From: an uncultured Bacilli bacterium | GTDB taxonomy: Bacteria; Bacillota_I; Bacilli_A; RF39; UBA660 | Length of the DNA: 15,950 bases | Direction: 5' to 3' | Assembly: GCA_910587325.1 (NCBI GenBank) | Contig: CAJUKB010000029.1 | Location: forward strand, 1-15,950 | In this document: positions 1 through 7,230 of the stretch, piece after piece | How positions within the stretch are numbered: the stretch's first letter is position 1 | Layout: every line of letters begins with the position of its first letter | Made by a program: the position numbers and the translations under genes | Notes under the pieces: model-generated | Told to the model about the DNA's origin: nothing | What the model saw: the letters and a program-made list of their open reading frames with translations, nothing else | Databases searched by the model: none

Positions 1-36
1 TATGTGGATTTTATAATTTTGATAAAGCTTAACTAG

Positions 37-111
37 TTTCCGAACAACTCTAATAGTAAAATTGTCTATTTAGATGTAAAGAAGATATCTAAATTATATA
101 CTGGTGAGTAA
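37..111 (+). pseudogene. possible decayed 3' tail of an upstream gene
   Basis: A short open stretch of 24 codons ends at a TAA (109-111). It reads roughly FPNNSNSKIVYLDVKK followed by ISKLYTGE, which looks like the end of a folded soluble protein. It has no start codon, and an in-frame TAG lies at 34-36, so it is not an intact gene as it stands. The other two frames also close within the first 40 bases. It may be a remnant of a gene lying mostly outside the window, or chance. I do not recognise a family. Confidence 0.15.
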
Positions 112-234
112 GGAAATAATTTTTAAAACATATCAAAATATGGCACAATGATAAAGAACGAAATTTCCTAGATTCAATTTTTATTGGGTTTACAAATCAA
201 AAGAGAAATATAAAGTAGTGTAGTGTGGTGTAAA

Positions 235-2472
235 ATGAGAAGTAGAAAACAAAAGAAATATTATAAAGGATTGGACTTATTACGGGTATTAGCATGCTTA
301 TCCATTCTTTTTTACCATTTGAACATTTTAAAAGGGGGCTATCTAGCCGTTTGTATATTCTTTGTATTAAGTGGCTATTTATCTTGTACAGCGGTTTTTA
401 AAAGTGAAAAATTTTCAATAGTTTCGTATTATAAAAATCGTCTTTTGAAAGTGTATCTTCCTTTATTTCTTGTTGTATTTTTAACAATTGCTATTTTTTC
501 CTTTTTTCCAAAAATCGTTTGGTTTAATTTAAAACCAGAAACGACTTCTGTTTTGTTAGGAGTAAATAACTTTTGGCAAATCCATGCAAATTTGGATTAT
601 TTTGCACGTGCCATTCATTCTCCCTTTTTACATTTTTGGTATTTGGGGATTCTTTTGCAATTTGAATTCGTTTTTCCATTTCTTTTTCTTTTCTTAAACA
701 AAGTAGCAAAAAAAATCAACAAAATAACGGCTTGTGCAATCCCTTTTTCTTTAGCAATTGTAAGTTTTCTTTATTTTTATCAAATGAGTTTTCATGAAAA
801 TCTAATCTTTTCTTATTATAATACATTCGCTAGAAGTTATTCTTTATTACTTGGGTTATCTTTAGGATTTATTCATTCTTATTACGGTAACACAATAAAA
901 AAAGAATTGAAAAAGAATAGTAAAAAAATAAGTATAGTTTATTTTACAATCCTTTTTCTAACTATGTTTTTTGTGCCAGCCAGTTCTATTTACTATGCTT
1001 TAAGTATGCTTGTAGTTACCCTTATTACTTGTAGATTAATCGAATATGCAACCATAAAGCCAACTACCAAAAAAGAAATAGCCAAATCCAAAACGCTTGC
1101 TTTTGTATCTAATTTGAGTTATGGAATTTATTTAATACAATATCCTGTTATCTTTTTCTTTCAATATGTAAATTTAAATGCGATTTTAAAAATTTTTATG
1201 ATAATTCCATTCATTTTCTTAGGTGCCTATCTTTTACAAATGGGATTATCCTTAAAAAAAGAACAAAAGAAAAAGATTTCCTTTTTAAAATGCTTCCTAT
1301 GTATAGTATTATTTTCATTTTCACTTTATGGAGTTTATAAATACATAAAAAGCGAAAATTATACCCAAGAAATGCAGGAATTGGAAATGCAACTCGCGGA
1401 AAATGAAAAGAAGTTGCAAGAAAAACAAGAAGAATATGAAAACCATTTAAAACAAGAAGAAGAGGCTTGGACAAAATTATTAAATGATTTAGAAGCAGGA
1501 GAAGAACAAATAGAAAGTATTGTTGCGAATTTACCAGTTGTAGGAGTTGGAGATTCAGTTATGCTTGGAGCAGTAGAGAATTTATATAAAGCATTTCCCA
1601 ATGGTTATTTTGACGCTAAAGTATCTCGCAGTATGTGGAAAGCAAGTGAAATTTTAAACGATTTAAATAGTAGAAATTTAATCAATGGTGCTGTTATCCT
1701 TAACCTAGGAGCAAATGGGGATTGTTCAGAAACTTGTAAAAAAGAAATCATAGAAAAATGTAGAGATAACGAAGTATTTTGGTTAAATGTCACTAATGAT
1801 GAAGATGTCCATATTAATGACAAGTTAACTAGGTTTGCAGCAGAATATGAAAATGTTTATATTATTGATTGGAACGCTATTTCTAAAAATCATACAGAAT
1901 ATTTTTATGCTGATGGGATTCATTTAACTCCAACAGGAAGAATAGCGTACACTAATGCAATTTATGAGTCACTTTTAGAAGTATATTTGGAAAAATTTCA
2001 GAATCAAAAAGAACAGGCTATCAAAGAGCATGAGGATAAAGAAAAAAATAAAATTAGTTTTTATGGAAATAATTTATTATTAAATGGTTTTTCTGAAATT
2101 CATGAGAATTTTACCAATGCTAAATTTAACACCAATACCAACTGGAATTATGAAACCTTAAAAAATGAATTAGAAATATCAAGTAAAGAAAATACATTAC
2201 ATCATAAAGTAGTCTTCATGTTTGATCAAAATCTACACTTAAGTACTTCAGAATACAAAAAAATAATAGACTTATGCAAAGAGCATGAAATCTACATTCT
2301 TTTGCCAAATGAGCAAACGAATTTTGACATATCCAAAATAGAAAATGTAACCTTTTTAAATTTTTATAAAGAGTTACAAGAACACAGTGAATACGTTAGG
2401 AAAGATGGCATTCATTTAACAGAAGAGGGAAATATCGCTTTAAGTCATTTCTTAAAAGAAAACTTACAATAA
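235..2472 (+). CDS. membrane acyltransferase-3 with two tandem SGNH domains (OatA/OafA-like)
   Basis: Likely O-acyltransferase acting on a cell-envelope glycan. The acyltransferase-3 membrane domain passes an acyl group across the membrane and the outer SGNH domain transfers it. Numbering here is from the GTG at 223. The membrane domain (about 15-370) starts with GLDLLRVLACLSILFYH (His32) and FFVLSGYLS, as in OafA/OatA. A charged coiled coil follows (about 378-435). SGNH domain 1 has GDS (443-445), an Asn in GANGD (498) and DGIH (564-567). A second copy starts near 612 and has GNN (615-617) for GDS, DQN (668-670) and an intact DGIH (728-731), so it lacks the nucleophile Ser. The total is longer than usual OatA (about 600 residues). 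ATG at 235 is preferred to GTG at 223 because GGTG lies just before it; the site is weak. The substrate (peptidoglycan or polysaccharide) cannot be decided from sequence. No clear promoter or terminator is seen. Confidence 0.85.
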   Translation: MRSRKQKKYYKGLDLLRVLACLSILFYHLNILKGGYLAVCIFFVLSGYLSCTAVFKSEKFSIVSYYKNRLLKVYLPLFLVVFLTIAIFSFFPKIVWFNLKPETTSVLLGVNNFWQIHANLDYFARAIHSPFLHFWYLGILLQFEFVFPFLFLFLNKVAKKINKITACAIPFSLAIVSFLYFYQMSFHENLIFSYYNTFARSYSLLLGLSLGFIHSYYGNTIKKELKKNSKKISIVYFTILFLTMFFVPASSIYYALSMLVVTLITCRLIEYATIKPTTKKEIAKSKTLAFVSNLSYGIYLIQYPVIFFFQYVNLNAILKIFMIIPFIFLGAYLLQMGLSLKKEQKKKISFLKCFLCIVLFSFSLYGVYKYIKSENYTQEMQELEMQLAENEKKLQEKQEEYENHLKQEEEAWTKLLNDLEAGEEQIESIVANLPVVGVGDSVMLGAVENLYKAFPNGYFDAKVSRSMWKASEILNDLNSRNLINGAVILNLGANGDCSETCKKEIIEKCRDNEVFWLNVTNDEDVHINDKLTRFAAEYENVYIIDWNAISKNHTEYFYADGIHLTPTGRIAYTNAIYESLLEVYLEKFQNQKEQAIKEHEDKEKNKISFYGNNLLLNGFSEIHENFTNAKFNTNTNWNYETLKNELEISSKENTLHHKVVFMFDQNLHLSTSEYKKIIDLCKEHEIYILLPNEQTNFDISKIENVTFLNFYKELQEHSEYVRKDGIHLTEEGNIALSHFLKENLQ

Positions 2473-2555
2473 AGTAAGAAAGAATATAAAACTGAAGAGG
2501 ATAACAGATTTGGTTTTGCATTTTAAATGTTATTAATTTCAAAAATACCCCCTCA

Positions 2556-2584
2556 TTTACAAAATACCCCTATGGGTATATACT
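2556..2584 (+). promoter_or_regulatory. promoter of the csoR-copA-copZ operon
   Basis: A -35 TTTACA (2556-2561) and a -10 TATACT (2579-2584) are separated by exactly 17 bases, one mismatch each from sigma-A consensus. The predicted transcript start is near 2591. The 17-base spacer is almost entirely filled by the CsoR-type palindrome, so repressor and RNA polymerase would compete directly. Confidence 0.75.
2564..2579. promoter_or_regulatory. CsoR-type copper operator
   Basis: Perfect inverted repeat ATACCC-CTAT-GGGTAT, with the C-tract/G-tract arms typical of CsoR operators. It lies between the -35 and -10 of the promoter driving a CsoR gene and the copper pump. A matching direct half-site, AAAATACCCC, occurs at 2542-2551 and again at 2561-2570, 19 bases apart, so a second repressor contact upstream of the -35 is possible. 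Confidence 0.75.
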
Positions 2585-2603
2585 TTATTTAGTGGTGATA
2601 AAT

Positions 2604-2903
2604 TTGAAACAAAATGATCCTAATAAGAAAACGTATAGAAAAGAAGGGGAGAAGAAAACAATTCAAAATCGAATCAATAGAATAGAAGGGCAACTAAAAG
2701 GGATTAAAAGAATGGTTGAAGAAGATGCTTATTGTAATGACATATTAATTCAACTTTCTGCTGCCCAAAATTCCATAAAAAGTTTATCCAATTTCCTTTT
2801 AGAAAATCATCTTTATAATTGCGTATCTAGAGACTTAGAAAATGGAGAATTGGAAACATTAGAAGAAGTCATCAGTCTTTTTAAAAGATTTAATAATAGA
2901 TAA
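2604..2903 (+). CDS. csoR: CsoR-family copper-sensing transcriptional repressor
   Basis: Small all-helical repressor of the DUF156/CsoR family. CsoR proteins release DNA on binding Cu(I). Numbered from the GTG at 2592, the three metal ligands are present: Cys48 (AYCND), then His73 and Cys77 in HLYNC. This is the Cys...His-x3-Cys set of copper sensors rather than of nickel (RcnR) or formaldehyde (FrmR) relatives. The family's N-terminal helix is visible as NRINRIEGQLKGIKRM. Start choice: the promoter predicts a transcript start at about 2591, so GTG 2592 would be leaderless. TTG 2604 has GTGGTGAT just upstream, a good match to the 16S tail, so I prefer it; the difference is four residues. First gene of a self-regulated operon with copA and copZ. 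Confidence 0.88.
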   Translation: MKQNDPNKKTYRKEGEKKTIQNRINRIEGQLKGIKRMVEEDAYCNDILIQLSAAQNSIKSLSNFLLENHLYNCVSRDLENGELETLEEVISLFKRFNNR

Positions 2904-2954
2904 GCATAATTCCAAATGGTGTATAAATAATAAAGAGGAAGGGAAATAAATAAA

Positions 2955-5135
2955 ATGAAAAAAATAGTTTTAAAAATAGAGGGTATGACTTGTAGTGCTT
3001 GTTCAAGTGGTTTAGAGAAATATTTGACTAAACAAAAAGGAATTGTATCAGCAAACGTTAATTTAGTTTTATCTATTGCAACGATTGAATATGAAGAGGT
3101 TAGCAAAAAACAATTAGACAGATATATAGAAGAAGCCGGTTTTAAAAGTAGAGGAGAATTTAAGGGACTAGAAGAAAATAAAATCCAAAAACTTGCCAAA
3201 ATAAAATGCATTGGATTAGGAATTTTCCTTATATTTTTGATGTACATTTCGATGGGGCATATTATTCATTTACCAACCTTTTTTCTTTTAAATAAAGAAC
3301 ATCCCGTCCTTTTATCCACATTTCAACTTCTAAGCGCTTGCCTTTTTTTACTTTACGGATTTCCTATTATAAAAAGTGGCATAAAAAATGGGATTCATAA
3401 AATGCCTAATATGGACACCTTAATAATGTTAAGCGTGGGGGTAAGTTTTTTCTATAGTTTGTATGGTTACATTCAAATCATAAATGGAAAATTTGGGTAT
3501 TTCCATTCCTTGTATTTTGAATCAATTTGTATGGTGATTTATTTTATCAAATTAGGTCGCCTCTTAGAAGAAAAAAGCAAAGATAAAACAAAGGATGCTC
3601 TTAAAAAATTAGTTCAAATTACCCCTTCTACAGCAATACTTAAAATAAAAGATAAGGAAAAACAAGTTTCGATTGACGAAATAAAACAAAATGATATTTT
3701 AGTATGTAAAACCGGAGAAAAAATAGCAGTGGATGGTGTTATAGTCAAAGGAAGTACTTATGTAGATGAGAGTTTTATTACAGGAGAAAGCAATCCTGTT
3801 TTAAAAGAAGAGGGAAGCAAGGTAATAGCGGGATCTATAAGTTATGATGGTTATATTGAATATCAAGCAAAAAAAATAGGCAAAGAATCCACAATTTCTG
3901 AGATTGTAAAATTAGTAATAGAAGCAACCAATACAAAGAACAAAATGCAAAAACTTGCCGATAAATTAAGTAGTTATTTTGTTCCTTTTATACTTGTTCT
4001 TTCTTTTATCACATTTCTCGGGAGCTGTATTTTAAAAGTCCCAATAGACAAAGCACTCCTACATGCTATTACCATTTTAGTTGTCGCTTGTCCTTGTGCT
4101 CTTGGTCTTGCTGTTCCTTTAGTCGTTGTAGTCGCAAATGGACTTTGTGCTAAAAAAGGTCTTTTCTTAAAAGAGAGTGAAGCTTTAGAAAAAGCAAGGA
4201 AGATTGATACGATTGTATTTGATAAAACGGGAACTTTAACTATTGGAAAACTAAATGTATTTCAAGTGTACAATTATTCTTCTTTAAAAGAACAAGAACT
4301 TTTGAATTTAGTTGCCAATATTGAAAGTTTTTCCCTTCATCCGATTCGTACGGCATTTTCTATCAGTAAAAAAATCGAAGTGCAAGACTTTAAAACGTTA
4401 AATGGTATAGGAATTAGAGGGAAAGTTGGAAACAAAGTTTATTATTTAGGAAATGAAAAGATATTAGAAAAATACCATATTCCAAGTACCCATCAAAAAG
4501 ACTATGAAACCTTAGTCAAAAATGGTTGTAGTATTCTTTATGTCGTAGAGGAAAAAGAAGTGATTAGCTTAATTGGAGTTCGGGATGTAGTACGAAAAGA
4601 AATGAAGGAAGCTATTCAAAAATTAAAGAAAGAAAATATAGAAGCCATTATGCTAACCGGCGATAATGAAGCAACTGCTAAAATGGTAGCAAAAGAGGTG
4701 GGAATACAACAGGTGATTGCAAGTGTACTACCAAATAAAAAAGCCGAAGAGATTGATAAACTTATCCAAAGTGGCAAAAAGGTAATGATGGTGGGAGATG
4801 GAATTAATGATGCTCCAGCGTTAGTTGCTTCCACCATAGGAGTAAGTATTAGCGATGGCACCGATATTGCAGCAGATGCATCAAGTGTAATCCTTATGAA
4901 CAACGATATGAATCATTTACTTGATTTTATAAAGATAAGCAGACGTTCTTATAAAGTGATGGTAGAAAACTTATTTTGGGCTTTTTTGTACAATTTTTGT
5001 ATGTTACCAATAGCTATGGGATGGTTTGAAAGATTTGGAATTACGATAACGCCAATGCTTGGAAGTATTGCAATGATTTGTAGTAGTCTAACTGTTGTTA
5101 TGAATTCGTTAAGATTTGGGAGAGTGAGAATATGA
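2955..5135 (+). CDS. copA: copper-exporting P1B-type ATPase CopA
   Basis: Inner-membrane pump that uses ATP to export Cu(I). In order, the 726-residue protein has one N-terminal heavy-metal domain with GMTCSAC (Cys13, Cys16), a first membrane group (about 84-200), the actuator domain with TGE (276-278), the metal-transport motif CPC (379-381), the phosphorylation site DKTGT (Asp423), the HP motif (462-463), GDGxND (614-619) and the closing YN (679-680) and MxxSS (707-711) motifs. CPC with YN and MxxSS marks the Cu(I)-selective P1B-1 class. There is only one metal-binding domain, and its length is usual for that layout. ATG is preceded by a strong GAGGAAGGG site. The gap after csoR is about 50 bases with no separate operator, so it shares the csoR promoter. 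Its stop overlaps the next start by 4 bp. Confidence 0.95.
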   Translation: MKKIVLKIEGMTCSACSSGLEKYLTKQKGIVSANVNLVLSIATIEYEEVSKKQLDRYIEEAGFKSRGEFKGLEENKIQKLAKIKCIGLGIFLIFLMYISMGHIIHLPTFFLLNKEHPVLLSTFQLLSACLFLLYGFPIIKSGIKNGIHKMPNMDTLIMLSVGVSFFYSLYGYIQIINGKFGYFHSLYFESICMVIYFIKLGRLLEEKSKDKTKDALKKLVQITPSTAILKIKDKEKQVSIDEIKQNDILVCKTGEKIAVDGVIVKGSTYVDESFITGESNPVLKEEGSKVIAGSISYDGYIEYQAKKIGKESTISEIVKLVIEATNTKNKMQKLADKLSSYFVPFILVLSFITFLGSCILKVPIDKALLHAITILVVACPCALGLAVPLVVVVANGLCAKKGLFLKESEALEKARKIDTIVFDKTGTLTIGKLNVFQVYNYSSLKEQELLNLVANIESFSLHPIRTAFSISKKIEVQDFKTLNGIGIRGKVGNKVYYLGNEKILEKYHIPSTHQKDYETLVKNGCSILYVVEEKEVISLIGVRDVVRKEMKEAIQKLKKENIEAIMLTGDNEATAKMVAKEVGIQQVIASVLPNKKAEEIDKLIQSGKKVMMVGDGINDAPALVASTIGVSISDGTDIAADASSVILMNNDMNHLLDFIKISRRSYKVMVENLFWAFLYNFCMLPIAMGWFERFGITITPMLGSIAMICSSLTVVMNSLRFGRVRI

Positions 5136-5338
5136 AAACAACTAATTTGATAGTGGAAGGAATGAAATGTGAAGGATGTGTAAATCGCATCAAAAATGTA
5201 GTGGAAAATACAAAAGGAATTTCTTCTTATGCGATTTCTTTAGAAGAAAAGAAATTAACGCTTACTTATAAAAAAGAAGAAGTTTTAGAAGAAGTAATAA
5301 AGAAAATAGAAAAAATGGATTTTCAAGTAGTAAGGTAG
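5132..5338 (+). CDS. copZ: CopZ-like copper chaperone
   Basis: A single heavy-metal-associated domain of 68 residues with a Cu(I)-binding GMKCEGC loop (Cys13, Cys16). CopZ proteins carry Cu(I) in the cytoplasm and hand it to CopA or to the CsoR sensor. The start overlaps the copA stop as ATGA, so translation is probably coupled and matched to the pump. The rest follows the ferredoxin-like HMA pattern, with a C-terminal amphipathic strand ending MDFQVVR. No convincing terminator follows; the AT-only inverted repeats downstream are too weak to claim one, so some read-through into the polysaccharide locus is possible. Confidence 0.9.
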   Translation: MKTTNLIVEGMKCEGCVNRIKNVVENTKGISSYAISLEEKKLTLTYKKEEVLEEVIKKIEKMDFQVVR

Positions 5339-5455
5339 ATTTTTGACAAAAATTGGTGGGAATTTTTTGAAAAAAAGTATTGCATTTTTGTAGACTTTTG
5401 TAAAGTTTATGGTATACTATAGTCAATTTTACAAAAATACTTTATAATTTTTGTA
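5339..5455. repeat. ATTTTTG(TA) box array around the polysaccharide promoter
   Basis: A repeated AT-rich word surrounds the promoter. ATTTTTGACAAAAAT (5339-5353) is a perfect 7-1-7 palindrome. ATTTTTGTA occurs at 5384-5392, TTTTGTA at 5396-5402, the inverted copy TACAAAAAT at 5430-5438, and ATTTTTGTA again at 5447-5455. The last two form a 9-bp inverted repeat with an 8-base gap just after the predicted transcript start. The two direct 9-mers are 63 bases apart, close to six helical turns. It could be an operator for an unknown regulator; some of this is expected from base composition alone. Confidence 0.4.
5391..5418 (+). promoter_or_regulatory. extended -10 promoter of the polysaccharide locus
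   Basis: The -10 TATACT (5413-5418) is preceded by TGG, giving an extended -10 (TGnTATACT). A -35 TAGACT (5391-5396) matches four of six consensus bases with a 16-base spacer. The predicted transcript start is near 5425, leaving about 66 bases of leader that ends in a strong GGAGGAGAAGG ribosome site (5477-5487). Confidence 0.65.
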
Positions 5456-5490
5456 GTAGGGGATTAAGAAATATTTGGAGGAGAAGGTTT

Positions 5491-6165
5491 ATGAATACCA
5501 ATAGTGTGATGTTAACAGATATTAAAGTAAATACCAATGTAAATAAAGCCGTTTACTTTAAAACAAAACGTGCTTTTGATATTTTAGTTGGTTTTTTTGG
5601 GATTCTTATGATGCTACCGCTTGCTTTTATTATAAAAGCAGTCTCTATTATAAATAGAGACTATACAAGTATTTTTTATAAACAACAAAGAATTGGAAAA
5701 AATGGTAAATTATTTTCTATGTATAAGTTTAGAACGATGGTGCCAAATGCGGATGAAGTTTTGGTTGAATTAATGCGTAAAAATCCAGAGTTTAGAAATG
5801 AGTATTATATGCATAAAAAAGTAAAGAATGACCCTAGAATTACCAAGATAGGGAAATTGTTAAGAAAAACTTCTTTAGATGAAATTCCTCAATTTATAAA
5901 TGTTTTCTTAGGAGAAATGAGTTTAGTTGGAAATCGTCCCTATCTTCCAATTGAAAAAGAAGATATGGGAGGTTACTTTAAAATTATTACTTCAACAAAA
6001 CCCGGATTAACGGGAATATGGCAAGTCAGTGGAAGAAGTAATACAACTTTCCAAAGACGTTTGATTTTAGAAAAGAATTATAGTATGCATCGTAATTTTA
6101 AAACAGATCTAGAAATTATTTGGAAAACAATTGTACAAGTATTTAAGAAAGATGGAGCAGAATGA
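5491..6165 (+). CDS. initiating undecaprenyl-phosphate sugar-phosphate transferase
   Basis: Bacterial sugar transferase (PF02397 type) that starts the repeat unit by moving a sugar phosphate from UDP-sugar to undecaprenyl phosphate at the inner membrane. It has the short, PglC-like form: 224 residues with one membrane segment (about 29-53) and no N-terminal multi-helix domain as in WbaP or full CpsE. Family motifs run in order: KRAFDI (26-31), QRIGKNGKLFSMYKFRTM (66-83), DPRITKIGKLLRKTSLDE with the catalytic Asp130-Glu131, GEMSLVGNRP (141-150) and PGLTGIWQVSGRS (171-183). The usual GPRP reads GNRP here, a small deviation. The first 25 residues are unrelated polar leader. It is the only gene before a terminator and new promoter. 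The sugar (Glc, Gal or an amino sugar) cannot be told from sequence. Confidence 0.92.
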   Translation: MNTNSVMLTDIKVNTNVNKAVYFKTKRAFDILVGFFGILMMLPLAFIIKAVSIINRDYTSIFYKQQRIGKNGKLFSMYKFRTMVPNADEVLVELMRKNPEFRNEYYMHKKVKNDPRITKIGKLLRKTSLDEIPQFINVFLGEMSLVGNRPYLPIEKEDMGGYFKIITSTKPGLTGIWQVSGRSNTTFQRRLILEKNYSMHRNFKTDLEIIWKTIVQVFKKDGAE

Positions 6166-6183
6166 GGATTTCTCATTTTTTTT
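6161..6183 (+). terminator. intrinsic terminator overlapping the sugar-transferase stop codon
   Basis: Perfect 6-bp stem AATGAG/CTCATT (6161-6166 with 6172-6177), a 5-base loop GATTT, and a run of eight T's counted from the stem (6176-6183). The stop codon TGA (6163-6165) lies inside the left arm. The stem is short, so termination may be partial. Confidence 0.55.
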
Positions 6184-6204
6184 ATGGGAAAATAGAGGAG
6201 AATT

Positions 6205-6213
6205 TGTTATAAT
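6205..6213 (+). promoter_or_regulatory. extended -10 promoter before pssD
   Basis: TGTTATAAT (6205-6213) is a perfect extended -10 element (TGn plus TATAAT). The best-placed -35 (TGGGAA, 6185-6190, 17-base spacer) is poor, which extended -10 promoters tolerate. The predicted start near 6220 leaves a 40-base leader to pssD. It lies directly after the terminator and would drive the rest of the polysaccharide genes. Confidence 0.55.
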
Positions 6214-6259
6214 GGTATATAGCAAAGTACAATATTAAATTTTAAGAGGAAGAAAGAAA

Positions 6260-6733
6260 GTGTGTTGTATGAAAAAAAAGAACAGAAAACCTAGAATATG
6301 CTTAGTTTCTAGTAGTGGTGGTCATTTTGAACAATTACAAAAGTTACAGCCTCTTTTAGAAAAATATGATGGCTTTGTAGTAACGGAAAAAACCAAATTT
6401 AAAGAAAACGCTAAATATTTTATGCTCCAAACAGATTTAAAAGATAAATGGATGCCTTTCAAAATGTTATGGAATAGTTTATATACTTTGTTTGTTTGGA
6501 TGAAAGAACGCCCTGATTTTATTATTACAACGGGAACTATGATTGCGTATCCTTTTTATATATTAAAAATTATTTTTCGTAAAAAATTTGTATTTATCGA
6601 AACATTTGGTAGAGCGAATATGCCTACAGTTGCCGGAAAGAAAATGGAAGCACATAGTGATTTATTTATCGTGCAATGGGAAAGCCAAAAGAAGTTTTAT
6701 AAAAAAGCTATTTATGGGGGGTGTTTGTATTGA
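6260..6733 (+). CDS. PssD/Alg14-like glycosyltransferase subunit (Cps14F type)
   Basis: Membrane-anchoring half of a two-part GT28-type glycosyltransferase that adds the second sugar to the undecaprenyl-linked unit. The family signature is RICLVSSSGGHFEQL near the N-terminus, a hydrophobic membrane-associated part around MLWNSLYTLFVWM, then IITTGTMIAYPF and IETFGRANMPT, as in PssD, Cps14F and eukaryotic Alg14. The length (about 155 residues) is normal. Start: GTG 6260 has GAGGA at a good 9-base distance; ATG 6269, three codons on, would also suit the family and is the main alternative. The TGA stop overlaps the TTG start of the partner gene, so the two subunits are translationally coupled. 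Confidence 0.88.
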   Translation: MCCMKKKNRKPRICLVSSSGGHFEQLQKLQPLLEKYDGFVVTEKTKFKENAKYFMLQTDLKDKWMPFKMLWNSLYTLFVWMKERPDFIITTGTMIAYPFYILKIIFRKKFVFIETFGRANMPTVAGKKMEAHSDLFIVQWESQKKFYKKAIYGGCLY

Positions 6734-7224
6734 TTTTTGTTACAGTGGGTTCAAGAAATTATCCCTTTAATCGCTTATTTATAGAATTAGATAAACTATG
6801 TGAAGAAGGGGTGATAAAAGATAAGATTTTCGCACAAATTGGGACTTCCACTTATCATCCAAAACATTTTGAATATAAAGATTTTATATCTCCAGAAGAA
6901 TTTGAAGAAAAAGTAAATCAATCTAATTTTGTGATTTCTCATGGTGCCTCAGGTTCTATCATGAAAGCTTTGAATGCAGGAAAAAAAGTAATTGCTGTTA
7001 CTAGATTAGAAAAATATAAAGAACATATTAATGATCATCAAATTCAAAATAATGAAGCCTTTGGAACGAATGGCTATGTTTTACCCGTATTTGAAATGCA
7101 TGAATTAAAAGAGGCGATTATAAAAATTCAAACCGAAAAAGATAATTTAAAAAAATGGGAGAACAAAGACCCCATGGCTATTTTAAATAGAATAGATGAT
7201 TTTATACAAGAGAATTGGAAGTGA
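6730..7224 (+). CDS. PssE/Alg13-like catalytic glycosyltransferase subunit (Cps14G type)
   Basis: Catalytic partner of the upstream protein; the pair works as one UDP-sugar transferase at the cytoplasmic face of the membrane. It belongs to the GT28 C-terminal/Alg13 family, shown by the start IFVTVGSRNYPF and the nucleotide-sugar site SHGASGSIMKALNAGKKVIAV with a downstream INDHQIQNNEAF. Start: TTG 6730 gives the canonical MIFVTVG N-terminus, follows a GGGGGG site (6716-6721) by 8 bases and overlaps the previous stop as TTGA. GTG 6721 would put the ribosome site inside the gene. In pneumococcal Cps14F/G this pair adds beta-1,4-galactose; the sugar here is unknown. The next gene starts six bases after the stop. 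Confidence 0.88.
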   Translation: MIFVTVGSRNYPFNRLFIELDKLCEEGVIKDKIFAQIGTSTYHPKHFEYKDFISPEEFEEKVNQSNFVISHGASGSIMKALNAGKKVIAVTRLEKYKEHINDHQIQNNEAFGTNGYVLPVFEMHELKEAIIKIQTEKDNLKKWENKDPMAILNRIDDFIQENWK

Positions 7225-7230
7225 GGATTT

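Noticed and set aside
189..214. TTTACA followed by TATAAA as promoter of the first gene
   Set aside because: The spacer is only 14 bases, too short for a sigma-A promoter.
524..1823. Minus-strand open frames under the acyltransferase gene
   Set aside because: They are shadows with no ribosome sites and low-complexity translations mirroring a hydrophobic gene.
5343..5348. Perfect TTGACA as the -35 of the polysaccharide promoter
   Set aside because: No -10-like sequence lies 16-18 bases downstream, and the real TATACT is about 65 bases away.
5348..5367. AAAAATT/AATTTTT inverted repeat after copZ as a terminator
   Set aside because: The stem is entirely A/T with no G/C closing pairs, so it is unlikely to stop polymerase.
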